DNA of 50,070 nt from CAZSIA01 sp045126355 (GCA_045126355.1 JBGVOE010000069.1:1-50070), one strand, 5' to 3'. Counted from the first letter of the stretch, positions 25,471 to 35,267 are shown. A program made the numbers and translations. The notes: generated from the sequence alone by a model not told the origin.

Positions 25471-27027
25471 CTATAAGCCTAATTCTTTTAAATACTTTTC
25501 AATTTCAGCATCTAATTCCGCTCTTTTTGATTCTAATTCTTTGATTTCTGCCATTACTGCATGAATATCAATTTCTTCTTCCTCTTCAAATGTATCAACA
25601 TATCTAGGAATGTTTAAATTAAAATCGTTTTCTTCAATTTCAGTTAAAGAAGCACAATGAGCATATTTTTCTACATCTTGACGTGCAACATATGTTTCTA
25701 AAATCTTTTGAATATTTTCATCAGTTAATCTATTTTGGTTTTTACCAGATTCATATTCTTTTGATGCATCAATGAACATAATATTGTCATGCTCTTTACA
25801 TTTCTTAAATACTAAAATACAAGTAGGAATTGATGTACCAAAGAATAAGTTTGATGGTAATCCAATAACTGCATCTAAGTAATTCTTATCCTTAATTAAA
25901 TATTTTCTAATTACCTCTTCAGCTGCTCCTCTAAATAATACACCGTGAGGTAATACAACTGCCATTGTACCAGCATCATCTAATAAATAAATCATATGTT
26001 GAATAAAAGCATAATCTGCTTTTGATTTAGGAGCTAATTTACCATAAGCACTAAATCTTTCATCATCTAAGAATTTAGGATCAGCTGACCAGTTAGCTGA
26101 GTATGGAGGATTAGCTACGATAGCATCAAATTTCAATTCCATATGATGAACACTAGGATGTTCTAAAGTATCATCATTGTAAATATTGAATCTATTAAAT
26201 GGTACTCTATGTAGTAACATATTCATTCTCGCTAAGTTGTAAGTTGTTCCAACCATTTCTTGACCATAGAACTTAACTACGTTAGTTTCTTTTGCAACAC
26301 GTAATAATAAAGATCCTGAACCACAAGTTGGGTCATAAACATTTCTTAATTGACTCTTACCAACTGTTACTAATTTAGCTAATAATTTTGAAACTGCTTG
26401 TGGTGTATAGAACTCCCCTGCTTTTTTACCTGCAGATGCTGCAAATTGACCAATTAGATATTCATATGCATCACCTAATACATCGATTTCAGCTTCATCA
26501 TAGTGGAAGTTAATATCATTAATCTTTAACATAACTTTTGAGATTAATTTAGTTCTATCTGCTTCACCTTTACCTAATTTTGATGATGATAAATCCATAT
26601 CTTCAAATAGGTTTTCAAAATCTTCTTGAGAATTTTTACCCATTGTTGAATCTGATAAAGCATTAATTGCCTTATGTAGCATAGAAATGTCAAATTGACC
26701 TTTATTAATCTTATCAATCAATGTAGACCATAAATGTTCTGGTTCAATAACATAACCTAATTCTGCTTCTTCATCTGTAAGAATTTCAATTAAGTCATTA
26801 CGCATTTCTTCAATCTTCCATGCTTCTTCATAAGTCATTTCATCTTCTTCTAATTCTTTAGATACTCTTTTTACTAGGTTATCTGATAAATAGCGATAGA
26901 AAATTAAACCTAAAATATAATTTTTAAATTCAGAGGCATCCATATTTCCTCTTAAATCATTTGCAATTGCCCATAATTGGCTATGTAATTCAGCTTGTTG
27001 TTTTGCTTGTAATTCTGCTGTACTCAT
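25471..27027 (-). CDS. hsdM: Type I restriction-modification methylase HsdM
   Basis: 518 aa, usual length. Helical N-domain followed by an N6-adenine methylase core: SAM-binding motif DPTCGSGSLLLRV near residue 235 and catalytic NPPYSANW near 306. It methylates adenine in the target set by HsdS and is part of the M2S and R2M2S complexes. Its start overlaps the stop of the half-size HsdS gene by 4 bp (ATGA) and it precedes the full hsdS by 15 bp, so dosage is coupled. C-terminal coiled coil (ESKRAELDAEIEKYLKE) probably contacts HsdS. Confidence 0.95.
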   Translation of the reverse strand: MSTAELQAKQQAELHSQLWAIANDLRGNMDASEFKNYILGLIFYRYLSDNLVKRVSKELEEDEMTYEEAWKIEEMRNDLIEILTDEEAELGYVIEPEHLWSTLIDKINKGQFDISMLHKAINALSDSTMGKNSQEDFENLFEDMDLSSSKLGKGEADRTKLISKVMLKINDINFHYDEAEIDVLGDAYEYLIGQFAASAGKKAGEFYTPQAVSKLLAKLVTVGKSQLRNVYDPTCGSGSLLLRVAKETNVVKFYGQEMVGTTYNLARMNMLLHRVPFNRFNIYNDDTLEHPSVHHMELKFDAIVANPPYSANWSADPKFLDDERFSAYGKLAPKSKADYAFIQHMIYLLDDAGTMAVVLPHGVLFRGAAEEVIRKYLIKDKNYLDAVIGLPSNLFFGTSIPTCILVFKKCKEHDNIMFIDASKEYESGKNQNRLTDENIQKILETYVARQDVEKYAHCASLTEIEENDFNLNIPRYVDTFEEEEEIDIHAVMAEIKELESKRAELDAEIEKYLKELGL

Positions 27028-27629
27028 TTTTGCTTTTCTCCTTTATATATTATTTCAATTTGTGTTTTTAACAAGTTATCTTTAAGTTCTTCAAGACGTG
27101 CACCAACCTTTTTTCTTTCAATAGAAATTTGATATAGTTGTCCAATTTTTCGTTGTTTATCAATATCAACCAACGGAATTTCTAATCCTCTTAATGTTGC
27201 GATTGATAATGTGGAAACATAAGCCGTTCCTTGTGATGATTGTTCAATTACTTTTTTGAAGTAGCTATTTTCATTAAGTAACCAACATAAATAATTAGGA
27301 TCAAGAACATTCTTATCATGTATTCGAATCACTGCGAAATTAGACAATGTTAATTTACCTGAACGTTCTGAAGTAATTACCATTGCTTTTTGCATTGTTA
27401 AACCGACAAGAACATCATCTTGTTTTGTAAATGTGCAACTTGAAATTTTTGAATTCAAGACCTTTGATTCTTGTTTTTCATATGTTAGTGAATTTCCAAT
27501 AGTATAATTTAACTCTTGCATGCTAATCGTATCTAATAAAGTACATTCGTCAATGTTATTATCAGATTTGATACGAGTATAAATTGCACCCTGAACTATT
27601 TCACTTATTGCTTCAAGTTTTACCATCAT
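27024..27629 (-). CDS. Half-size HsdS-like protein with one recognition domain
   Basis: 201 aa, about half of a normal HsdS: one target-recognition domain (about 1-150; SSQGTAYVSTLSIATLRGLE marks its end) and one helical spacer (DKQRKIGQLYQISIERKKVG) near the C-terminus. Half-HsdS proteins can dimerise and act as a specificity subunit, as shown for truncated EcoDXXI or EcoR124I HsdS. It is intact, has SD GAGGTGA, and is the first gene of the M-S transcript. It could provide a constant alternative specificity beside the phase-variable HsdS, or be an accessory subunit. Confidence 0.8.
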   Translation of the reverse strand: MMVKLEAISEIVQGAIYTRIKSDNNIDECTLLDTISMQELNYTIGNSLTYEKQESKVLNSKISSCTFTKQDDVLVGLTMQKAMVITSERSGKLTLSNFAVIRIHDKNVLDPNYLCWLLNENSYFKKVIEQSSQGTAYVSTLSIATLRGLEIPLVDIDKQRKIGQLYQISIERKKVGARLEELKDNLLKTQIEIIYKGEKQK

Positions 27630-27661
27630 AAAGTATCACCTCTCTTGCAATTTACATAAAT

Positions 27662-27690
27662 ATCATAAAATAAAAAGGATGCTTTGTCAA
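27662..27690 (-). promoter_or_regulatory. Promoter for half-hsdS, hsdM and hsdS
   Basis: Minus-strand TTGACA (27685-27690), 17-bp spacer, TATGAT (27662-27667). It lies between the hsdR stop and the half-hsdS start, so the modification genes can be transcribed apart from the nuclease gene. Confidence 0.75.
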
Positions 27691-27725
27691 CACCCTTTTG
27701 AATTTTTTGTTGAAATTTAGTTAAA

Positions 27726-30542
27726 TTACATAAATTTTGATATAACATCTCGTATAAAATTAATGATTCTACCTACAATTGTCTTTTTGGTTTTCATTAC
27801 AGAAACTATATTTTCTTGTTCTTTGATTTCTTTAACTTTTTCAATAGGTAAATCTGCTTTAATTTTTTCAGAAGATATTAATCCACCGAACTCATATTCA
27901 GCAATATATTCTTTTAATGTTTCTGGAGCAATTCCATATTTAGCTGCTTCAGCTAATATTTCTTTTTCTCTTTCTTGATTCATGTAATCTTCATATATTG
28001 AATCGACAGATTCTCCAGATTTAATAGCAGGAACAATATTCTTAATAAAGTTTTCAATAAGTTTAGCCTTAAGTTGTAATTCCTTATCTGTAGTTTTATC
28101 AATCATATCTAATAATTCTTGTAAATCTTTTTTCTTCTTTTCTTCATATGTTTCATTACCGATGATATTCTTAATTAAATTTAATATATATCTAACAGTA
28201 ATTTTATCGTTTTGAATTAACTCTAAGCAGAAATCCACATCATCTAAAATAGAAACTTTTTCTACTTGTGTTCTTTGTCCTCGAGCTAATGCTAAATATT
28301 TACTTAAATAATCCTCGTATTCTTGATGAGATATATCTAACAAGTCTTTTGTAAATTCAAACTCAGTAAATGTTTGTAGTTTAACTAATGTTTGGACCAT
28401 TCTTCTGAAAATAATAACAAACTTTTTAAGATAGTATTCATCTCCACCAATTTCTATTTGATACGGATCTGGTGCAACAACTTTTAAATGAGCAACAGCA
28501 TTTTTGAATTCTTCTACATATGCATCCATCGAGCGCATAATTACTACATCCGTTGTATTAGTTTGAGAGAACAACATTACAGCATCATCAACTGCCTTTT
28601 TAGTTGTTTGATAACATACAACATTACCATAAGGTTTAGTTGATTTTTCTACACGATTAGTTCTAGAGAAAGCTTGAATTAAATCGTGATCTTTCATTCT
28701 CTTATCTATATATAATGTATTCAATCCAGGAGCATCAAATCCTGTTAAGAACATATTTACTACTAATAATATATCTATTTGTCCGCTCTCAACCTTATTA
28801 GAAACATCCTTAAAATATTCAGCGTATTTGTTAGTATCAAATCCTGTACCAAACATTTCATTGTAATCTTTAATAAATCTTTCTAGCGCATCTCTAGAAT
28901 GTTCATCACGACCTTCAGACTCTTCATTTTGCCCGTAAGTAAAGATGGCAGCGATTTTTAAATCAGTTCCTAGCTCTTTGAATTTATCATAATATTTGAT
29001 TAACATCGGAATGCTTTTAACTGTAAATAATGCATTATATGTTTTATTACGAGTTTTTGCATTGTGAATTTGAAGAATGTTTTTAGCAACTAGTTCAATA
29101 CGTTCATCAGACATAATAACTTCGTCAGTATCGATAGCTTCAACTTTAGTTTGGTCTTCTTCATCATAATTACTATTGATTGTTTTTATGTAATCTACAC
29201 TCCAACCTAATACATTATTATCTTTAATAGCATCTTTAATTAAATATGTATGTAAACACTTTTCAAAGATGTCTGCAGTTGTTCTACCATCTTGACTTGG
29301 ATTTTCAGGGAATCTTGGTGTTCCTGTGAATCCAAAGTATTGTGCTTTAGGGAATTTCTTATTAATAATCTTATGCATATCTCCAAATTGACTTCTGTGA
29401 CATTCATCAATTATAAATATAACCTTTTTATCTTTTAAAGGATTAATAACATCGACATATCTATCATTCTTACATGCGTTAGACATCTTTTGAATTGTTG
29501 TTAATATTAATTTTGAAGTTGGATCTTTTATTAATTTAATTAATTTCTCAGTATCATCTGTTGAATCAACTGAATCAGATTGATAACTGTTAAATTTCTT
29601 TAATGTTTGAGAGTCTAAATCCTTTCTATCCACTAAGAAGAATACTTTGTAAATTCCAGGTTCTGCCGATAACAATTGACTTAGCTTAAATGAAGTTAAT
29701 GTTTTACCAGAACCAGTCGTATGCCATACATAAGCATTATTGTTAGTTTCAGTAGCTCTATCTGATAATGTTTCAACTGCAAATACTTGATAAGGTCTCA
29801 TTATCATTAATAATTTATTAGTTTCTTCAATAACCATGTATCTAGCAATCATCTTAGCCACGTGACACTTTGGCAAGAAATAAATTGCAAAATCATAAAG
29901 ATTATCTATTCTCTTATTATTAATATCAGACCAATAGAATGTCTTTTCAAAACTTAAATTACCATCACTGTTTGAAAAATATTTAGTATCCATACCATTT
30001 GATATAACAAAGAATTGAATATATCTAAATAAACTTACATTTAAAGAATGTTTTTTATAACGACATACTTGATCAAATGCTTCTTTAAAATCAATTCCTC
30101 TTCTTTTTAATTCAATTTGCACTAATGGCAGACCATTTATTAATAAAGTAACATCATAACGGTTAACATATTTCCCTTTATCATTATTTATTTGATGAGT
30201 AACTTGGAATTCGTTTTTACACCAATCTTTAGAGTTAAATAATTCAATATATAAATCAGTTCCGTCATCAGCTTTAATAACTTGTTTTTGTCTTAGATTT
30301 TTAGCACTATTGAAAATATTACGTCCTTTAACTTGATTTAATAATCTTTCGAATTCTTTATCAGTTAATTCTCGTCCACCCAATTCAACAGCATTATGTT
30401 TATTAATTTGCTTTCTGAAATTAGCTTCTAAAGCTTCTACATCAGGAATAGAAACCAATTCATATCCATCAGCTTGTAAATGCTTTATTAAGTTTTCCTC
30501 TAATGTTTTTTCGCTTTCATAATGAGTATCATTAATTTGCAT
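27726..30542 (-). CDS. hsdR: Type I restriction endonuclease subunit HsdR
   Basis: 938 aa. N-terminal PD-(D/E)XK nuclease domain with LVQIELKRRGIDFKEA near residue 145, then superfamily 2 translocase motifs: Walker A HTTGSGKTLTSF near 275, DECHRSQFGD near 380, TGTPRF near 405 and QAFSRTNRVEK near 625, plus a helical C-terminal domain that docks on HsdM. It translocates DNA past unmethylated targets and cuts at a distance. The SD GAGGTGA precedes the ATG. It is first in the hsd order and appears complete. Confidence 0.95.
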   Translation of the reverse strand: MQINDTHYESEKTLEENLIKHLQADGYELVSIPDVEALEANFRKQINKHNAVELGGRELTDKEFERLLNQVKGRNIFNSAKNLRQKQVIKADDGTDLYIELFNSKDWCKNEFQVTHQINNDKGKYVNRYDVTLLINGLPLVQIELKRRGIDFKEAFDQVCRYKKHSLNVSLFRYIQFFVISNGMDTKYFSNSDGNLSFEKTFYWSDINNKRIDNLYDFAIYFLPKCHVAKMIARYMVIEETNKLLMIMRPYQVFAVETLSDRATETNNNAYVWHTTGSGKTLTSFKLSQLLSAEPGIYKVFFLVDRKDLDSQTLKKFNSYQSDSVDSTDDTEKLIKLIKDPTSKLILTTIQKMSNACKNDRYVDVINPLKDKKVIFIIDECHRSQFGDMHKIINKKFPKAQYFGFTGTPRFPENPSQDGRTTADIFEKCLHTYLIKDAIKDNNVLGWSVDYIKTINSNYDEEDQTKVEAIDTDEVIMSDERIELVAKNILQIHNAKTRNKTYNALFTVKSIPMLIKYYDKFKELGTDLKIAAIFTYGQNEESEGRDEHSRDALERFIKDYNEMFGTGFDTNKYAEYFKDVSNKVESGQIDILLVVNMFLTGFDAPGLNTLYIDKRMKDHDLIQAFSRTNRVEKSTKPYGNVVCYQTTKKAVDDAVMLFSQTNTTDVVIMRSMDAYVEEFKNAVAHLKVVAPDPYQIEIGGDEYYLKKFVIIFRRMVQTLVKLQTFTEFEFTKDLLDISHQEYEDYLSKYLALARGQRTQVEKVSILDDVDFCLELIQNDKITVRYILNLIKNIIGNETYEEKKKKDLQELLDMIDKTTDKELQLKAKLIENFIKNIVPAIKSGESVDSIYEDYMNQEREKEILAEAAKYGIAPETLKEYIAEYEFGGLISSEKIKADLPIEKVKEIKEQENIVSVMKTKKTIVGRIINFIRDVISKFM

Positions 30543-30957
30543 TTAAATCACCTCAATAATCCTTAATGTTAATAATTAAAGTTCACATTACAAGTATTTT
30601 ACCATATTTTAGAAAAAAATTGTAGTATAGCCAGAAGAATAATTATATTAAATGAAATTTTATCAAACTAAAAACAGTAGTTAAATACCTTAATTAATAT
30701 AAAAACAGCTTAATTTTGCCCATCTGTTACCGCTTTGAGCACGAGGTTTACTAATGCTGGACTAGATATGTTCCCACATAACATTTAACAAATCACCATA
30801 TCTGCATGTATTTTGTAAAAAAACAGGTGATTTCATCTAGTCATCACTTGTTCGCACGAACGATGTTTGAGCCTTTTATCTAGTCATTTTTGTAATATAG
30901 TACGAACCACCCTAGTTGTAAGTCGTTGTTTTTCTTGAATTTTTAGGACAAAAATAA
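30543..30957. other. Intergenic region with nested inverted repeats
   Basis: No gene seen. Arms ACTAGAT (30761-30767) and AAATCACC (30790-30797) pair with GGTGATTT (30826-30833) and ATCTAGT (30835-30841); a second ATCTAGT follows at 30878-30884. A short palindrome GTTCG-2-CGAAC sits between at 30850-30861. It could be a remnant of a mobile-element end, a recombination site or an unrecognised RNA. The hsdR promoter must also lie here but is not clear. Confidence 0.5.
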
Positions 30958-30993
30958 AAAAGCGCCAACACCGGAAAAATCCAGTAATGACGC
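30949..30993 (-). terminator. Terminator of the rRNA methyltransferase gene
   Basis: A near-continuous 14-pair stem (GCGTCATTACTGGA with TCCGGTGTTGGCGC, with G-U pairs and one mismatch) and a four-base T loop, followed on the minus strand by TTTTTTATTTTTG. It is 20 bp after the stop at 31015. Confidence 0.85.
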
Positions 30994-31014
30994 GGGTTTT
31001 TTGCACTTTTTAAA

Positions 31015-32382
31015 CTACTTTTTTAGTTCTAGTAATGTGATAGATTCAACATGAGAAGTGAAAGGAAACATATCGATAGGTTGAATATATTTAACTTGAT
31101 ATTTTTCAGTAAGTTCTGATAAGTCTTTTGCAAGAGAAGCTGGATTACATGAAACATAAACAATTCGCTTAGGTAAGCATTTATTTATCGCTTCTTTAAT
31201 ATCTGGTGTCATACCTGTTCTTGGTGGGTCAAACACCATTACATCAGGTATAAAATGATCTTTTACTAAATAAGGTAAAACGTTACTAGCATTGCCTTCT
31301 ATGAAGCGAATGTTTTTAATTTTATTAAGTGTAGCATTTTCTTTAGCGTTCAATACTGCTTGTTTATTTGATTCAACACCAACAACTTCTTTAGCCCATT
31401 TAGCTAAATAAATACCAATGCTTCCTACACCACAATATGCATCTAAAACATTTTCTTTAAATGAAAGTTTACATGCTTTTTTAACTTCATCATATAACGC
31501 TTTAGCTTGTACAGGGTTTAATTGGAAGAATGAATTTGGTAACAAATTATAATAATAGTCACCAATTTTTTCTTTAATACAATCTTTACCTAATACTTTA
31601 ACAATATCTTTCCCAAAGATAGATGCATCATCAAAATTATTATTAATTGAATAATATACAGAAGTAACTTTTGTATTCTTCATAATTTCTTCTGCTAATT
31701 CTTTAATAGTTGGTAATTCTTTTGTTAAAATTAAAGTTACTTGAATTTCTTTTGAATATACACTTGCTCTTGCTACTAAATAACGAACATAACCTTTTTT
31801 GTTTTTAGGATCATACGCTTTAACAACATACTTATCCATCGCTTTAGCAACTTCATCCATAATTTGATTTATTGAATCATTTTGAACACTACATCCTTTA
31901 ATTCTGATAAACTTTTCACTATTAGGAGCATATAAACCAAACACCGCACCATGCATTCCGTTTTTAGCAGGAAGATTAACTTTAGCGCGGTAGTTATGTG
32001 GATCCTCCATTAAAATAGTTGGTTTAATTTCAAAACTACGAGGATTAATTTTAGTATATCTTGTTATACTTTCCATTAAGATATCACGTTTAATATCACG
32101 TGTTGCTTCATATGATACGTGTTGTAAGCTACATCCACCACATTTTGTGTAATATGGACAGAATGGTTCTACTCTATCTTTAGAAGGTGTTTTAAGTTCT
32201 ACTAATTCTGCAGTTGCATACCCCCTATGAAGCTTAGTAATTTTTACTAATACATTTTCTTTAGGTAATACACCATCAACAAAAATAGCTAATTTTTTAT
32301 AGTAGCCTATCCCTTCTCCATTTATACCAATTCTTTTAATATCTAAAAATATTTCATCGCCTACATTAAGTTGTGCATTCAT
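31015..32382 (-). CDS. 23S rRNA (uracil-5-)-methyltransferase, RlmD/RlmCD type
   Basis: 455 aa from ATG 32382, chosen because GGAG lies nine bases upstream (a GTG start nine bases earlier is less likely). TRAM domain at the N-terminus (about 5-60), an iron-sulfur cysteine cluster CPYYTKCGGCSLQH near 70-85, and a C-terminal SAM methyltransferase with AYCGVGSIGIYLAKWAK near 315, DPPRTGM near 390 and catalytic VSCNPASLAKD near 410. It makes 5-methyluridine in 23S rRNA. In Gram-positives one RlmCD enzyme may modify two positions, so the exact site is left open. Confidence 0.9.
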   Translation of the reverse strand: MNAQLNVGDEIFLDIKRIGINGEGIGYYKKLAIFVDGVLPKENVLVKITKLHRGYATAELVELKTPSKDRVEPFCPYYTKCGGCSLQHVSYEATRDIKRDILMESITRYTKINPRSFEIKPTILMEDPHNYRAKVNLPAKNGMHGAVFGLYAPNSEKFIRIKGCSVQNDSINQIMDEVAKAMDKYVVKAYDPKNKKGYVRYLVARASVYSKEIQVTLILTKELPTIKELAEEIMKNTKVTSVYYSINNNFDDASIFGKDIVKVLGKDCIKEKIGDYYYNLLPNSFFQLNPVQAKALYDEVKKACKLSFKENVLDAYCGVGSIGIYLAKWAKEVVGVESNKQAVLNAKENATLNKIKNIRFIEGNASNVLPYLVKDHFIPDVMVFDPPRTGMTPDIKEAINKCLPKRIVYVSCNPASLAKDLSELTEKYQVKYIQPIDMFPFTSHVESITLLELKK

Positions 32383-32415
32383 AAAAATCACTCCAATCGC
32401 TTAATTATACTATAA

Positions 32416-32442
32416 AAAACAAACTCAATAAAGAGTTTGTTA
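32416..32442 (-). terminator. Terminator of the polysaccharide deacetylase gene
   Basis: Perfect 9-bp stem AACAAACTC/GAGTTTGTT with loop AATAAA (plus sense), followed on the minus strand by six T. Next to it a TATAAT at about 32404-32409 may serve the downstream methyltransferase gene. Confidence 0.85.
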
Positions 32443-32457
32443 TAAATATTTGAAAAA

Positions 32458-33207
32458 TTATCTATTTAATAATTCTTTAGTACTTGTAAAAATATAACCT
32501 TCAGCTTGTAATTTATCGATTATACTACTTAAAGCTTGGGCATTATCACTAGAGACTGCGTGTAGTAAGATGATTGCACCATTATGAATATTTTTACAAA
32601 CTTCTTGGACTGCGAATTCTATTCCATTTTTATGATCCCAATCTTTATAAGCTACACTCCAAAACAAGGGAACATAACCTAAGTCTTTTACCACTTCTAA
32701 ACTTTTTTGATCAAAATTACCCGCAGGTGGTCTAAAGAATTTTGTTAGATTACTTCCTGTCAAATTATTATATTTAATCTCTAATCCTTTAATCTCTTCT
32801 TCAATTTGACCTCTATTTAATGTTGTTATATTTTTATGTAAATTTGAATGGTTTGCAAGAATATGACCTTCCTCTTTCATTCTTAACACTAAGTCTTTCG
32901 CACTATCAATATAATGACCAGTTAAGAAAAAGGTTGCATTAACATTCTTTTCTTCTAACACATCTAAAATCTTTTCTGTATATCCATTTTCATATCCACA
33001 GTCAAATGTTAGATAAATATTCTTTTTATCTTTATCACCAACATAAATTCCGCCTACACTATCTAAAATACCTTTATAAATTCCAATATCTGGTTGCTTA
33101 TGTTCGGTATTTTTCTTAACGCCAAATCCATATGCGCTTGTTCCTTTACTAACTACAAATAATAAGAAGCTAATAAATAAAACTAATATTATTTTATACT
33201 TTTTCAT
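32458..33207 (-). CDS. Polysaccharide deacetylase, PdaA-like
   Basis: 249 aa from ATG 33207, with SD GAGGAGG five bases upstream; the longer frame upstream overlaps the previous gene. N-terminal membrane or signal segment (IILVLFISFLLFVVSKG), then a NodB-type deacetylase: metal-binding LTFDCGYENGYTEKIL near 70, HSNLHKNITTL near 122, FFRPPAGNFD near 155 and ILLHAVSSDN near 220. PdaA-like enzymes remove N-acetyl groups from muramic acid in peptidoglycan (delta-lactam synthesis in spores) or act in lysozyme resistance. It overlaps the YihY gene by 14 bp, so they form an operon. Confidence 0.88.
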   Translation of the reverse strand: MKKYKIILVLFISFLLFVVSKGTSAYGFGVKKNTEHKQPDIGIYKGILDSVGGIYVGDKDKKNIYLTFDCGYENGYTEKILDVLEEKNVNATFFLTGHYIDSAKDLVLRMKEEGHILANHSNLHKNITTLNRGQIEEEIKGLEIKYNNLTGSNLTKFFRPPAGNFDQKSLEVVKDLGYVPLFWSVAYKDWDHKNGIEFAVQEVCKNIHNGAIILLHAVSSDNAQALSSIIDKLQAEGYIFTSTKELLNR

Positions 33208-34009
33208 TGTCCTCCTCTGGTGTACCAATAATAGTATTTACGTCTTCATTAGGCAATAATCTGGCATTTTTTTCTTTTTCATAAAAGTTTAAAATCACTC
33301 CAATTACTAATCCTTGTGCGAGTAAATATACCCATATCATAAAAACTATAAAAAATGTTAAGGCTCCATATATAGCTTTATAATTTGTAAAGATATTTAC
33401 ATAGATTGTAAAACCAATTGTAATAATATACCAAAAGAGTGTTGTAAATAAAGCACCCTTATTTATTTCTTTAAATTTAACTGAATGAGGAGTAATAAAG
33501 AAATTAATACAAATAGAAATAACATAGGGTAAAAATAATAAAATTATATACTTAAGTATCTGCCAAAATAAATTAGAAAAGAAATGTTTTCCAATAACAA
33601 TTAAAATAAAAAATAATTCAATTATAAACAGTGTTGCGGTTAAAAAGATAATTGCGGTTAATCTTTTTATCAAAGTAAACTTATCATTAACCTCTTCATA
33701 AATCATCTCTCCTGTTTTAAGTAAATGGAAAAATAAACTCGATGCTCCGTAGATACTAGTTGCTATAAAAAAGATTGTAAATATCACATTTGAATAATCA
33801 ATATTATTTTCAATTCTAGTTAAAAATGTCATTATTGTTTTATTAGCTACTTCAAATTTAAAATCAAAAAGATTACTAATGTATAAAATTAAATAAGCCA
33901 AAGAACCACCATTTATGATTAAAAAAAATGCTATAGAACCAGAAAGAGTACTATAGCTTTTTTTCATTAATCGTTTATAAGTTTTAAAAATTAAAGAAAG
34001 AAAGCGCAA
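33194..34009 (-). CDS. YihY/BrkB-family integral membrane protein
   Basis: 271 aa with about six membrane helices and the family's end pattern (FMIWVYLLAQGLVIGVILNF). The function of YihY/BrkB proteins is unsettled; the old RNase BN assignment is wrong. The start seems to be TTG at 34009, with SD GGTGATGG; that TTG lies within a hairpin (34001-34047) after ackA. It overlaps the deacetylase gene. Confidence 0.85.
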   Translation of the reverse strand: MRFLSLIFKTYKRLMKKSYSTLSGSIAFFLIINGGSLAYLILYISNLFDFKFEVANKTIMTFLTRIENNIDYSNVIFTIFFIATSIYGASSLFFHLLKTGEMIYEEVNDKFTLIKRLTAIIFLTATLFIIELFFILIVIGKHFFSNLFWQILKYIILLFLPYVISICINFFITPHSVKFKEINKGALFTTLFWYIITIGFTIYVNIFTNYKAIYGALTFFIVFMIWVYLLAQGLVIGVILNFYEKEKNARLLPNEDVNTIIGTPEEDNEKV

Positions 34010-34047
34010 TTTCCATCACCATTATTAGTATGAGTAATATGCGCTTT
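34001..34047 (-). terminator. Hairpin after ackA that also covers the yihY start
   Basis: Arms AAAGCGCA (34001-34008) and TGCGCTTT (34040-34047), 8 bp, with an inner weak pair. On the minus strand it is followed by CTTTCTTTAATTTT. The yihY SD and TTG start are inside, so it may act as an attenuator. Confidence 0.6.
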
Positions 34048-34060
34048 AATTATTAATAAA

Positions 34061-35266
34061 TTATTTAGTTAATCTAACAACATCGCGTGCAATCATAACT
34101 TCTTCGTTTGTTGGAACGATGTAAACTTTAACTTTAGAGTTTGGTGTAGAAATGATTCTTTCATCAGATAAAGTATCATTTAATTGTTCATCTAATTCAA
34201 CACCTAAACAAGCTAAGCGGTCACAAATGTTTTTACGGAAGTGACCTAAGTTTTCACCCATACCAGCTGTGAAACAAATTGCATCACAACCACCCATATA
34301 TACATAATATGAAGCGATATAGTCAACAATACGTTTAGCACCGATATCGAATGCTAATTTACAACGTTCATTACCTGCTTTTAAACCTGCAGTTAAGTCA
34401 CGACCATCGTTACTGATTCCACTGATTCCAAAGTAACCAGATTGTTTATTTAAAATTGTAATTAATTCAGAAATGCTTTTACCTTCGTTTTTAGCAACTA
34501 CTTCTAATACAGTTGGGTCAATGATACCACTTCTTGTTCCCATAGGAATACCTTCAAGTGGTGTTAATCCCATTGATGTATCAACACATACTCCACCTTT
34601 TACAGCTGAAAGTGAAGCACCGTTACCTAAGTGACAAACGATAATATTAACATCTTTAACATCTTTACCCATTAATTCAGCACATCTATGTGATACGAAT
34701 TTATGAGATGTTCCGTGTGCACCATATTTACGAATTGCATATTTAGTATACCATTCATATGGAGTTGCATACATATAAGCTTCAGGAGCCATTGTTTGAT
34801 GGAATGTTGTATCAAATACAACTACTTGAGGAACGTTTGGTAATGCTTTTTGGAATGCTTTAATACCAACAACGTGAGCTGGGTTATGTAATGGAGCTAA
34901 TGCTGATAAGTCAGAAATTTTTTGAATAACTTCTTCATCAACTAAACAAGAATCATCAAAGAATTCTCCACCTTGTACTACACGGTGACCAACACCTGTG
35001 ATTTCTTCTAAGCTTTTTACGATTCCTTTTTCTACTAAAGCTTCAAGTAATAATTCAACACCAACTGCGTGGTCAACTAAAACTGGATTAGTTTCATCTT
35101 TTTTACCATTATATTTGATTGTGAAAATACCAGGAACATTTTCGCCATTAATAGTTGTTCCGATTTTTTCCATAATACCAGAAGTGATTACTTCTTCACT
35201 TGGCATCTCTAACAATTGAAATTTAATTGATGAGCTACCTGCGTTTACTGCCATAATTTTTGCCAT
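34061..35266 (-). CDS. ackA: Acetate kinase
   Basis: 401 aa, full length. ASKHA-fold phosphotransferase with MAVNAGSSSIKFQLLEMP at the N-terminus, VFDTTFHQTMAPEAY near 150, RKYGAHGTSHKFVS near 175, CHLGNGASLSAV near 205 and FTAGMGENLGHFR near 325, all diagnostic of AckA. It converts acetyl phosphate and ADP to acetate and ATP, the last step of fermentative acetate formation. It starts 2 bp from the stop of the YtxK-like methylase gene, as in Bacillus (ytxK-ackA). Confidence 0.97.
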   Translation of the reverse strand: MAKIMAVNAGSSSIKFQLLEMPSEEVITSGIMEKIGTTINGENVPGIFTIKYNGKKDETNPVLVDHAVGVELLLEALVEKGIVKSLEEITGVGHRVVQGGEFFDDSCLVDEEVIQKISDLSALAPLHNPAHVVGIKAFQKALPNVPQVVVFDTTFHQTMAPEAYMYATPYEWYTKYAIRKYGAHGTSHKFVSHRCAELMGKDVKDVNIIVCHLGNGASLSAVKGGVCVDTSMGLTPLEGIPMGTRSGIIDPTVLEVVAKNEGKSISELITILNKQSGYFGISGISNDGRDLTAGLKAGNERCKLAFDIGAKRIVDYIASYYVYMGGCDAICFTAGMGENLGHFRKNICDRLACLGVELDEQLNDTLSDERIISTPNSKVKVYIVPTNEEVMIARDVVRLTK

Positions 35267-35267
35267 A

